In this document: positions 46,762 through 54,902 of the stretch, in pieces
Numbering within the stretch: position 1 is the first letter of the stretch
Layout: every line of letters begins with the position of its first letter
Assembly: GCA_035602605.1 (NCBI GenBank)
Contig: DATNLZ010000007.1
Location: 10,117-74,116, forward strand
Source: DASQHY01 sp035602605
Lineage (GTDB): Bacteria; Acidobacteriota; Terriglobia; Acidiferrales; UBA7541
Direction: 5' to 3'
DNA length: 64,000 nt
Notes under the pieces: generated by a model
The model's database searches: none
What the model saw: the letters and a program-made list of their open reading frames with translations, nothing else
What the model was told of the DNA's origin: nothing
Made by a program: the position numbers and the translations under genes

Positions 46762-49700
46762 GTGCCTGAGTCTCAATCGGACGATCCAATACTGACAAGG
46801 TCGTTCGCGGTTGCCATTCTTGTTTCTTCGTTTTTGTTGGTGCTCGTATTGGCCTGGGCGCTCTATGACGAGATGTTCGGCCTGCGGCCCTGGCGTTCCT
46901 ATCAAAGGCGTTTTGTCACCGCGTACCAGAGCTTCCTGAATAAACAAGTTCCCCAGCAACAAGCCACTCTGGATGCCGTGGTGAATTCCACGGAGTACAA
47001 GCGGCTCCAAGCGGCCGGCCAGGCAGCGATGGCGGTGGCTCAGCCGCGCGTTACGCAGATTGACAACGAGACACGATTCATCAATCTCCAGTTGTCTGAT
47101 ATCACCGAGTCGTTTACCACTGCACGTGGCAAGGTGCAGGCGCGTACGTACCAGTTGGAGCTCGCAAAAGAGGGAACGGCGGCGCGGAAGAGCCGCCTGG
47201 AAGATGTCGAGAACGCAAGAAAAGAAAAGTACGACATCGCGCTACACCAGCGGGATGGAAAAATCGTTAAAAGCAAGATGGATTTCGCAGAATTGGAAAG
47301 GCTGTTTAACGACCTCAAAGCGCAGAAGGCGCGACTCACCGGCGAACGCGTCGCCGTCCTGAAAGAAGCAAGCGATATTCAGACGCAGCTTGAGGAATAT
47401 AAAAAAGAGCACATGACCGGGCTTACTCCTGATCAATTGAAAAGCCTTGTCAGTGCCAGCAAGAATTTGGACGTTGAGATTCGGCAGATTAATGTCAATC
47501 CAACCAATCCCGGCCTCAACAACACCGGATCCGGCGGACTGGTGGATCGCTGCCAATCATGCCATCTGGCAATGGACACCAGCATCGTGCCCCCCAATTT
47601 GACTTTGACTAAGGCAGATCTGGCCATGGCGAAAAGCCACGATGCCCCATTCACGACCCATCCGGATATGGAGCTTTTGAAGGTTCATAACGTGGAGAAG
47701 TACGGCTGCTCGCCCTGCCATGGCGGCAATGGTCGCGCCGTCTCCAGTGTGGAGAAAGCCCATGGTCGGTACGAGCACTGGCTGTGGCCTCTTTATGAGC
47801 CCGCAAACTATGAGGCGGGGTGCCAGACGTGCCACGCAGCCGACATGATCACCGAGCACGCGCCGGTGCTCAATCGCGGCAAAGACCTGTATAGGAGCCG
47901 CGGCTGCATTGGCTGCCATAAGTTTGAGGGCTTTGACGATCAGACCGAGCAGCTCCAGAGCGCGCGTCAGCTGATCAAGCAGCTCGAGCAGCAAAAGAAA
48001 GAGGATGAACTGTTAATTCCTCGGCTGAATAAGCAGGCGGATGCTGCTGCGGATAATGAAACAGCTCAGCGGCTGAACGCGCAAGCCACCGCGCTCACCG
48101 TGAGCATGAGCAGCATCGATGCGCGTGTCGAGCAGGTTGACCGAAAGAGCGAAAGTTTGTTTCGAGAGGAAAAGCGCGTCGGACCAGATTTGAAGGAAAT
48201 TCGCATGAAATTACGGAAGGAATGGATTCCGTACTGGATCGCGAATACGCACACGTTTCGGCCAACGACGAAGATGCCGCAGTTCCGGTTGCGACCCGAT
48301 GAAGTCCAAGCGCTGGCGGCATTCGTGTGGCAGGCAGCGCTGACCGGTCCACAGCTGCCAAAACAAGCGCCCGGGAACGGTGCGCACGGCAAAGTCCTGC
48401 TCGAGACACGCGGGTGCCTGGCATGCCACTCGGTCGGCGAGGACTCCAGCATGATGGGCGGAACCTTTGCGGCGAATTTGAGCCGCGTTGGGGAAAAAGA
48501 TAATTTCGATTATTTGGTCCGATGGGTCCACAATGCGCGCGAACGCACGCGTCCCTACTGCCCGTTCGAGAAAAACGATTTGGGCCCAGAAGATTACGCC
48601 AAGCATGGATTGCCATTTGTTTTTGACTTAGAGCATTCGCGCTGCCCCAACGATGGCCACCAACTTCAGGTGCAACAACCCACGGTCATGCCCAGCCTGC
48701 GATTGACAGTGGACGAGGCGCGCGATATTGCGAGCTACCTGATCACGCTGAAACATGCCGATGCTTCGTATCTACCAGCTCCGTATATGGATGACCCGCA
48801 GCTATTCGATAAGGGCAAGGCCCTGGTCAGGAATTACGGCTGCGCTGGGTGCCACGAGATTTCCGGTCTGGAGGATGAAGGGCGCATTGGCGCCGAGCTT
48901 ACGACCGAAGGCAGCAAGCCCATCGATCGCTTTGATTTTGGCAGGCTGACTGAGGTTGCTAAACGCGGCGTCCAGATTCAGCCCAATGGCACGCCCACCA
49001 ACAAAGAAGGGAACGACTGGTACGACCAGAAGGGATTCTTTGAAGCAAAATTGCGGAATCCGGGCGTCTTTGATTACAACCGCGCGGAACCGCAGCTCAA
49101 GATGCCCAAGCCGAACGCTACCAACGCGGACATTACGGCCTTGACGACGTTCCTGCTCGGCAGTGTTGATCAGCAATTCCCCCCGGAATACATGTATAAG
49201 CCGGGCGACCAGCGGCGCGACATTCAAGAGGGCTTGTGGATCATCTCAAAATATAATTGCATGGGCTGCCACCAGGTGCGCATAGGCCAGGAGTCCGTGC
49301 TACAGAATCTGCCGATGTACCAGGGCGAGAACAAAGCTAATCTTCCTCCGGCGTTAACCACGGAAGGCGCGCGAGTAGATCCCAATTGGCTCCAGCGCTT
49401 CCTCGCCAATCCTGCGCTGAGCACTACGGATATACATCGCAACGGAGTGCGCTCCTATCTGCAGCTTCGCATGCCGACGTTTATGTTCTCGGATGACGAA
49501 ATTCAGAAGCTGGTGAAATTTTTTGCGGCCGCAAGTTCGCAAGTCCAGCCGTACATTCCGCCTTCGCCTGATCCTCTGACCGCGCCTGAGAAGACGATGG
49601 CTCGCGAGCTGTTCACTAGTTCGGGAGCTCCGTGCCTGAAGTGCCATGCGACCGGAAATCCGGCGCATGATCAGAATGCCAGTGCCCCAAATTTCCTGCT

Positions 49701-49977
49701 AGCGCGCGACCGGCTGAAGCCTGCCTGGACCTTGCGCTGGATCACCGATCCAGCCAAAATAATACCGGGAACATCTATGCCCTCAGGATTGTTCCGCCGC
49801 GAAGGCGACCGCTGGGTCTTTTCCGGTCCGCTTCCCGCGAGCTTTCACGGATACTCGAGGGATCACGCCGATCTTCTGGTACGCTATATGTTTCAGTTGA
49901 CACCCGAAGAACAACGTTCGCTGCTGGGCCGCACTTCCCCTGCTACTGGCGGTGGTGGTCGCGGCAGCCACAAGTAA
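46762..49977 (+). CDS. membrane-anchored octaheme cytochrome c with coiled coil
   Basis: This 1071-aa protein has an N-terminal membrane helix (about residues 14-34), a long coiled coil (about 95-235), and eight CxxCH heme sites at C264, C316, C354, C382, C552, C694, C833 and C958. The last four lie in separate mono-heme cytochrome c-like modules with downstream Met-rich loops (TKMPQF, LKMPKP, LRMPTF, SMPSGL). A second helical stretch (about 395-470) separates the first four hemes from the rest. The start is GTG 46762 with an upstream GGGGGAGGG. It follows the Rieske and cytochrome b genes and probably replaces cytochrome c1 as electron acceptor. Confidence 0.9.
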   Translation: MPESQSDDPILTRSFAVAILVSSFLLVLVLAWALYDEMFGLRPWRSYQRRFVTAYQSFLNKQVPQQQATLDAVVNSTEYKRLQAAGQAAMAVAQPRVTQIDNETRFINLQLSDITESFTTARGKVQARTYQLELAKEGTAARKSRLEDVENARKEKYDIALHQRDGKIVKSKMDFAELERLFNDLKAQKARLTGERVAVLKEASDIQTQLEEYKKEHMTGLTPDQLKSLVSASKNLDVEIRQINVNPTNPGLNNTGSGGLVDRCQSCHLAMDTSIVPPNLTLTKADLAMAKSHDAPFTTHPDMELLKVHNVEKYGCSPCHGGNGRAVSSVEKAHGRYEHWLWPLYEPANYEAGCQTCHAADMITEHAPVLNRGKDLYRSRGCIGCHKFEGFDDQTEQLQSARQLIKQLEQQKKEDELLIPRLNKQADAAADNETAQRLNAQATALTVSMSSIDARVEQVDRKSESLFREEKRVGPDLKEIRMKLRKEWIPYWIANTHTFRPTTKMPQFRLRPDEVQALAAFVWQAALTGPQLPKQAPGNGAHGKVLLETRGCLACHSVGEDSSMMGGTFAANLSRVGEKDNFDYLVRWVHNARERTRPYCPFEKNDLGPEDYAKHGLPFVFDLEHSRCPNDGHQLQVQQPTVMPSLRLTVDEARDIASYLITLKHADASYLPAPYMDDPQLFDKGKALVRNYGCAGCHEISGLEDEGRIGAELTTEGSKPIDRFDFGRLTEVAKRGVQIQPNGTPTNKEGNDWYDQKGFFEAKLRNPGVFDYNRAEPQLKMPKPNATNADITALTTFLLGSVDQQFPPEYMYKPGDQRRDIQEGLWIISKYNCMGCHQVRIGQESVLQNLPMYQGENKANLPPALTTEGARVDPNWLQRFLANPALSTTDIHRNGVRSYLQLRMPTFMFSDDEIQKLVKFFAAASSQVQPYIPPSPDPLTAPEKTMARELFTSSGAPCLKCHATGNPAHDQNASAPNFLLARDRLKPAWTLRWITDPAKIIPGTSMPSGLFRREGDRWVFSGPLPASFHGYSRDHADLLVRYMFQLTPEEQRSLLGRTSPATGGGGRGSHK

Positions 49978-50047
49978 GCCGACTTTGACCTGCCCGGATC
50001 CTCGGGCGCCCAGATTTGAACTGTTCAAGAGAGGAAGAACACTACTC

Positions 50048-50848
50048 ATGAGAGCACGAATCAGTCTGATGATTGCGTCGGCAGCAGTGCTGGCGATTAC
50101 TATGGTGAGCTGCGGAAAAAAAGAAAAGGAAGATGAAGGCGCTTCAGCCCCGGCGGCAACGTCTTCAACTCCTGCGCCAGCGGTGGACACGGCCTCGGCC
50201 GGTTCGGTGAGTGGCACCGTAAAGCTGGAAGGCCCGGCGCCTAAACCGCACCGCATCAATATGGCGGCAGATGCCTATTGTAATTCGCAACATGCGGGGG
50301 GAGCTACCGACCAGGAAGTGGTCGTGAGTTCTAACGGAGATATTGCTAATGTCGTTATCTATGTCAAAGATGGCATCGGCGACCGAAAGTTTGATGCTCC
50401 AAAGGAAGGGGCCACGCTTGATCAGAAGGGCTGCATGTACACGCCACACGTCGTAGCGATGATGGCCGGCCAGGAATTAATTGTCATCAACAGCGACAAG
50501 ACAACGCACAACATCCATCCCACTCCGAAGGTCAACCGCGATTGGAACAAGTCGCAGTCGGCTGGTCAGCCCAACATCGTGGAGACTTTCCCCCGCGAAG
50601 AAGTTTCGATCCCGGTGAAATGCAATATCCATCCATGGATGAAGAGCTACATCGCAGTCTTCAAGCATCCTTATTTCGGGGTGACCGGAAACAACGGCAG
50701 CTTTGACATCAAGAATCTGCCTCCGGGCACGTATACGCTGGAAGCCTGGCATGAAAAATTTGGCGCGTCCGACCAGACTGTTACCATCGGCGCCAAAGAA
50801 GCCAAGAACATTACCTTCACATTTAAGGCTGCTGGCGGAGCCGATTAA
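50048..50848 (+). CDS. cupredoxin-like lipoprotein with carboxypeptidase-regulatory fold
   Basis: This 266-aa lipoprotein has a signal ending in MVSC (Cys22 lipidated) and an Ala/Pro/Ser-rich linker to about residue 55. A plastocyanin-like domain follows with candidate type-1 copper ligands: a His in THNIHP (154 or 157), C192, H195 and M198 (KCNIHPWM). A short beta part, SFDIKNLPPGTYTLEAWHEK, ends the protein. It would carry electrons on the periplasmic side. It lies 70 bp after the octaheme cytochrome gene and precedes a strong hairpin, suggesting it ends this operon. ATG 50048 starts the lipoprotein signal; the frame is open from 49952. Confidence 0.78.
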   Translation: MRARISLMIASAAVLAITMVSCGKKEKEDEGASAPAATSSTPAPAVDTASAGSVSGTVKLEGPAPKPHRINMAADAYCNSQHAGGATDQEVVVSSNGDIANVVIYVKDGIGDRKFDAPKEGATLDQKGCMYTPHVVAMMAGQELIVINSDKTTHNIHPTPKVNRDWNKSQSAGQPNIVETFPREEVSIPVKCNIHPWMKSYIAVFKHPYFGVTGNNGSFDIKNLPPGTYTLEAWHEKFGASDQTVTIGAKEAKNITFTFKAAGGAD

Positions 50849-50860
50849 TGAGACAAAGTT

Positions 50861-50892
50861 CCGCAGGGGCACGGGAAACCGTGCCCCTGTGG
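50861..50892 (+). terminator. GAAA-loop hairpin after the cupredoxin gene
   Basis: The 11-bp perfect stem CAGGGGCACGG/CCGTGCCCCTG (50864-50889) is capped by a GAAA tetraloop; three more pairs (one wobble) extend it to 50861-50892. The following sequence is only weakly T-rich, so it may be a terminator, an mRNA-stabilising 3' end or a processing site between the bc-complex genes and ctaA. Confidence 0.5.
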
Positions 50893-50912
50893 TAGTCTCT
50901 TACCTTGCCTAA

Positions 50913-51827
50913 ATGACGCAACTTTACAATCGCGCTCTCCATCACTTCGCTACGTTCACGGCTTGCTGTACGTTCCTGTTGCTTATCGCCGGTGCGCTGG
51001 TGACTTCGAATGATGCCGCGCTCTCGGTGCCCGACTGGCCGCTTTCCTACGGCACGTTGTTGCCGCCCATGATTGGCGGTATTCGATATGAAGACGGCCA
51101 TCGCAAAATTGCCGGTCTGATTCTTATTCTCACTTTGCTCCTCGCCGTTTGGATTGGGAGAACCGATCGTCGCCGCTGGATGCGCCGGTTGGGGGTGGTG
51201 GCGTTCGGAGCCGTGATTGCCCAGGCCGTTCTTGGAGGTCTCATTGTTCTCTTGCGTCTTCACTACGGTTTTCCCGTCGAGCATGCCAGCCTTGCGCAAA
51301 TTCTATTTGCCACAACTGTTGCAATTGCGCTCTTCACCAGCCAATGGTGGCAAGGGGATGTACTTCAGGCAGAAGACTCGGGCTGGCCTTCCATTCACAC
51401 CCTCGCACTGACTACCGTCGGGTTCACGTTTCTTCAAGTCGTCTTGGGGGCATTATTTCGCCATAAGAACGCCAACATCGTTCCACACCTTTTGGGCGCC
51501 CTGCTCGTGCTCGGCATGGTGATTTGGACTGCAGCCGCCCTTCGCCGCCGCTTCGGAAATATCGCCGCCATCGTGCGCGTACGAATTCTGCTGCATTCGC
51601 TGGTCGGTGTGCAGCTACTGCTGGGCGGCGCAGCATGGTGGTCGCGCTTGGTTACAAAAGGTGCGCCTCAACCGATGCCCGTCATGGTCACACTAACCGT
51701 GGCGCACACCGTAGTAGGAGCACTCACACTGGCAGGAGCACTTCTGGTGGCCTTGGTAAGCTACCGCGTAGCCGAACCCAAGAGGGAAGCCGCGTTTGAG
51801 CGCCGACCAGAAGGCGCAGTCCTGTAA
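50913..51827 (+). CDS. ctaA: heme A synthase (CtaA/COX15)
   Basis: This 304-aa protein has eight membrane helices in two four-helix repeats. It oxidises the heme O methyl group to formyl to give heme A for cytochrome oxidase. The first repeat has YEDGHRKIAG (E-x-x-H catalytic motif) and the second has matching histidines (FRHKNANIVPHLLGA and TVAHTVVGA). ATG 50913. The stop overlaps the ctaB start by one base. Confidence 0.9.
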   Translation: MTQLYNRALHHFATFTACCTFLLLIAGALVTSNDAALSVPDWPLSYGTLLPPMIGGIRYEDGHRKIAGLILILTLLLAVWIGRTDRRRWMRRLGVVAFGAVIAQAVLGGLIVLLRLHYGFPVEHASLAQILFATTVAIALFTSQWWQGDVLQAEDSGWPSIHTLALTTVGFTFLQVVLGALFRHKNANIVPHLLGALLVLGMVIWTAAALRRRFGNIAAIVRVRILLHSLVGVQLLLGGAAWWSRLVTKGAPQPMPVMVTLTVAHTVVGALTLAGALLVALVSYRVAEPKREAAFERRPEGAVL

Positions 51828-52720
51828 TGAGCGCCACGCGTACTGCCGTTCTCGCGAAACCATCACGCGTAGCTGCGTATTTTGCGCTCACCAAGCCGGA
51901 CGTTTCCTTTCTCGTGGTGCTCACAACCGCTGCAGGTTACTACATGGGATCGCGCGGCCCACTAGACCTCGCTCGCCTGGTTCACACAACCTTGGCTACA
52001 GCTTTGATCGCCGCGGGCACATCGGCTCTCAATCAATACTTCGAGCGTGACCTTGATGCCAAAATGCGCCGTACGGCCTCGCGGCCGCTTCCTAGCGGCC
52101 AATTGCAGCCGTTCGAGACCAAATGGTTTGGCGTTGGGCTCGCCGTTGCCGGCGCTATCTATCTTGCTCTTGTGGCCGGAGTATGGGCTTGTCTACTCGG
52201 GGTGTTTACCTCGGCGAGCTACCTGAGCGCCTACACGCCTTTGAAAACGCGCACTACTTGGGCGACTTTCGTCGGCGCATTTCCCGGCGCGATTCCTCCT
52301 ATGATTGGATGGGTGGCGGCTACTGGGTCGCTGGGTGCAGGCGCATGGCTGCTATTCGCGATCTTGTTTTTCTGGCAGTTCCCACATTTTGACGCTATCG
52401 CCTGGATGTATCGCGAGGATTATGCCCGCGCCGGAATTCGTATGCTGCCGGTCGTTGACCGTTCGGGCGCAAAAACCTTCCGCCAGATTGTGCTCACCGC
52501 CGCGATGTTGGTTGCTGCGAGCATACTGCCGGCCATTTCCGGCCTTACCAGCGTGCGCTATTTCTTCGGTGCACTTGTGCTTTCCATCTTGCTGGTACAG
52601 GTTTGCCTGTGGGCCGCAGCGTCCAAAACAAATTTGCGCGCTAGATGGTTGATGCATGCGACAGTTGCGTACATCCCGCTGCTGCTTGGCTTGATGATGT
52701 ACGACAAAATTCCACGATAG
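51827..52720 (+). CDS. ctaB: protoheme IX farnesyltransferase (heme O synthase)
   Basis: This 297-aa UbiA-family prenyltransferase has the Asp-rich motif NQYFERDLDAKMRRTASRPL and YTPLKTRTTWATFVGAFPGA, with about nine membrane helices. It adds farnesyl to heme B to make heme O, the substrate of CtaA. The 1-bp overlap with ctaA implies coupled translation. The oxidase subunits that would use heme A are not in the window. Confidence 0.94.
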   Translation: MSATRTAVLAKPSRVAAYFALTKPDVSFLVVLTTAAGYYMGSRGPLDLARLVHTTLATALIAAGTSALNQYFERDLDAKMRRTASRPLPSGQLQPFETKWFGVGLAVAGAIYLALVAGVWACLLGVFTSASYLSAYTPLKTRTTWATFVGAFPGAIPPMIGWVAATGSLGAGAWLLFAILFFWQFPHFDAIAWMYREDYARAGIRMLPVVDRSGAKTFRQIVLTAAMLVAASILPAISGLTSVRYFFGALVLSILLVQVCLWAAASKTNLRARWLMHATVAYIPLLLGLMMYDKIPR

Positions 52721-52751
52721 CGATCGGCTAGCGTGTGGTGAGGAATTGGCA

Positions 52752-53003
52752 ATGAAGACTTCTCACGGAATCCTGGAATTGGCAGCTATCTGTCTGATCA
52801 TCGTTATTCTTTCGATTGTGGGAGTGATCGCTGACTTTCTTGCGCACATCGCTCTCAATATTGATGGTCTTCTGCTGCTTGCGACGTGTTTAATGATGGG
52901 TGGCCTTTTCACGCTGATGCTCTTTCTCATCGCCAGGGACCAGGGCTGGATTCCTCGCCGTGAGAAAAATGTAAGCCCCGCGCCAGCCGACGCAAAGAAG
53001 TAG
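52752..53003 (+). CDS. small two-helix membrane protein, unknown
   Basis: This 83-aa protein has two membrane helices (about residues 6-28 and 37-60) and a short charged tail (RDQGWIPRREKN). No family is recognised. It lies between ctaB and the DUF420 gene on the same strand, so an accessory role in oxidase assembly is possible. ATG 52752 has GAGGA 7 nt upstream; the frame opens at TTG 52746. Confidence 0.65.
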   Translation: MKTSHGILELAAICLIIVILSIVGVIADFLAHIALNIDGLLLLATCLMMGGLFTLMLFLIARDQGWIPRREKNVSPAPADAKK

Positions 53004-53042
53004 AACCTCTGTTCTTTGCCTCTCATGATCCAAGGAGTGTTC

Positions 53043-53468
53043 GTGCTCTCTCATGCAGGCTTGAACGCTACGCTGAATGCTGCAAGCGCCTGCCTGCTTG
53101 CCACTGGATACTTTTTCATCCGCACTGGTCACATCCTGGCTCACAAGACCTGTATGGTCTTCGCATTTTTTTCCTCCTCGGTATTTTTGGGTTCGTATTT
53201 GCTCTACCACGCGCGTGTAGGTTCGGTGCGTTTTCAGGGGCATGGCTGGATCCGCCCGTTTTATTTCACGCTGCTAACCAGTCACACCCTCCTGGCAGCT
53301 GCCATCGTGCCTCTAGCGATACTGACGCTGTCTCGCGCGGTTCGTGGGCAGTTTGATCGCCATCGCACCATCGCTCGCTGGACTTTTCCCATTTGGCTTT
53401 ATGTTTCGGTTACAGGGGTTGTTGTCTACATTCTGCTATACCATATTTACGCGCCAGCCAAACTCTAG
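53043..53468 (+). CDS. DUF420 (CtaM-like) membrane protein
   Basis: This 141-aa protein with four membrane helices has the DUF420 pattern: LNATLNAASACLLATGYFFIR, HKTCMVFAFFSSSVFLGSYLLYH, and a third helix preceded by FYFTLLTSHTLLA with conserved His. In Staphylococcus aureus the DUF420 protein CtaM is needed for an active heme-A oxidase. GTG 53043 has AAGGAG 5 nt upstream; the frame extends to TTG 53016. The neighbours ctaA and ctaB support a role in oxidase maturation. Confidence 0.82.
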   Translation: MLSHAGLNATLNAASACLLATGYFFIRTGHILAHKTCMVFAFFSSSVFLGSYLLYHARVGSVRFQGHGWIRPFYFTLLTSHTLLAAAIVPLAILTLSRAVRGQFDRHRTIARWTFPIWLYVSVTGVVVYILLYHIYAPAKL

Positions 53469-53509
53469 CCAAGATTCGAGGGACTCTGTCCACGACGACT
53501 GCTTCCGAG

Positions 53510-54373
53510 ATGCCGCCCGTAAGTCCGGCCTCACACCAACACGCGGGGGTGAAGCGCAAGTGGCCCCTTCTGATATTAGCCGTTGCGTTTTTGTTTGTTC
53601 TAATGCCGTTCCTCTTCTGGTATTCGACCACGTTTCGACGCCCCCTGACCGATGAACAGATAAGCGCCTACTTGGCCGACCGGGCGCATCCGCGTAAGGC
53701 TCAACACGTGCTCTCCCAAATTGCGGACCGCATACTCAGTCCCGATCCCGCCGTTCGCAACGCGGCGAAGAAGTGGTATCCGCATGTGATAGAGCTCTCG
53801 CACAGTCCAATTGAGGAGCTGCGCGTTACCTCGGCTTGGGTGATGGGCCAGGACAACGGCTCACAAGAATTTCATGCCGCATTGTTGACCATGCTGAACG
53901 ATCCCCACCCCATGGTTCGTCGCAATGCTGCTCTCTCTCTTATCCGTTTCGATAAAGACGCCGCAGGACGCGCAGTCATCGTCGCAATGCTCGAGCCCTC
54001 TAGGGTTCTATCTCCGCAGTCGGGTATTTTGTCGCGGCGCCTGAAGCCGGGCGATCAAGTTAATCCCGGCACGCTCCTGGGTCACATCCAGCAGGGCCAG
54101 GTGAGAACTGAGATTCGCGCACAGGTGCCAGGCACGGTAGACGCATGGGTCGCCATTGACCGCTCTAGGGTTACCGCAGGAGATCCCTTGCTTGCGCTCT
54201 CGCCGAGCCCGGAAATAGTTTGGGAGGCCTTGCGAGCTCTTTACTTCATGGGCCAGCCGGAGGACCTACCATTAGCAGAGCGTTTCATTCGCGGCAATCC
54301 GGACATGCCTGATAGTGTCCGCCAACAAGCCGCGCTCACCGCGCACGCCATTCGTCAGCGCCAAGGAAAATGA
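53510..54373 (+). CDS. membrane protein with HEAT-like helices and a biotinyl/lipoyl-like insert
   Basis: This protein of about 287 aa has one N-terminal membrane helix (PLLILAVAFLFVLMPFLFWY), then HEAT-like helical pairs (about residues 60-155: PAVRNAAKKW, ELRVTSAWVMGQ, PMVRRNAALSLIRF). A beta-rich biotinyl/lipoyl-like segment (SPQSGILSRRLKPGDQVNPG...VPGTVDAWVAIDRSRVTAGD) follows, then another HEAT-like part (EIVWEALRALYFM). The insert lacks the usual MKM modification site, so it resembles the unmodified hairpins of RND/HlyD adaptors. No defined function; it ends the respiratory run. ATG 53510 is one of several possible starts. Confidence 0.65.
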   Translation: MPPVSPASHQHAGVKRKWPLLILAVAFLFVLMPFLFWYSTTFRRPLTDEQISAYLADRAHPRKAQHVLSQIADRILSPDPAVRNAAKKWYPHVIELSHSPIEELRVTSAWVMGQDNGSQEFHAALLTMLNDPHPMVRRNAALSLIRFDKDAAGRAVIVAMLEPSRVLSPQSGILSRRLKPGDQVNPGTLLGHIQQGQVRTEIRAQVPGTVDAWVAIDRSRVTAGDPLLALSPSPEIVWEALRALYFMGQPEDLPLAERFIRGNPDMPDSVRQQAALTAHAIRQRQGK

Positions 54374-54456
54374 CTCCTGGCTTCGAGCAGTCTAGGAAAT
54401 GAGCGTGCGGAACACAAACCTTAACGGTTGAGCAGAAAGATGATGGTTAGCGAAGT

Positions 54457-54834
54457 TTAGTAGGGAAGTGTCCCGTATTGGGCTTCAAACTCGGCGAGCG
54501 GCACCATTTCAATCGCGTCCCATGGGCATCCTTCGAGAAATGTGCCCTCGGGACCTTTGCTCGTGCAGAGCTTGCACCCGATACATAGTAGGGGGTCAAC
54601 TTCGATTCGGCCAAACGGGGGATTATTGGAATCAGTCACCCAATACATGCAGTCTTCCACTGGGCAGTAATCTACGCATGCCGGCGACCCCGCGCACCCT
54701 GTGCAATTCTCTTCAATCACCGCCAGAATATGGGGTTTGCGCTTGCGCTTGTTCGTGGTTCCTTCCGAAGTCGGCTCCTCCTTAACCACCGTGCCGGCAA
54801 CGAACTCTTCGAGGGGGGGCAAAATAATATACAC
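54457..54834 (-). CDS. dicluster 4Fe-4S ferredoxin
   Basis: This 125-aa protein has a basic N-terminal extension (TTNKRKRKPH) and two cluster motifs: C44-x2-C47-x5-C53-x3-C57 and C84-x2-C87-x2-C90-x12-C103. The second has an insertion before the last Cys (SKGPEGTFLEGCPW). It is an electron carrier. The isocitrate dehydrogenase gene is 68 bp upstream on the same strand, so the two may be cotranscribed. Confidence 0.82.
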   Translation of the reverse strand: MYIILPPLEEFVAGTVVKEEPTSEGTTNKRKRKPHILAVIEENCTGCAGSPACVDYCPVEDCMYWVTDSNNPPFGRIEVDPLLCIGCKLCTSKGPEGTFLEGCPWDAIEMVPLAEFEAQYGTLPY

Positions 54835-54902
54835 GCTTCACCTAGAATTGGATTTTGTTTGTACGCTTCATTCTTGCCGACGGCACGAGCGATGTCAATG
54901 GC

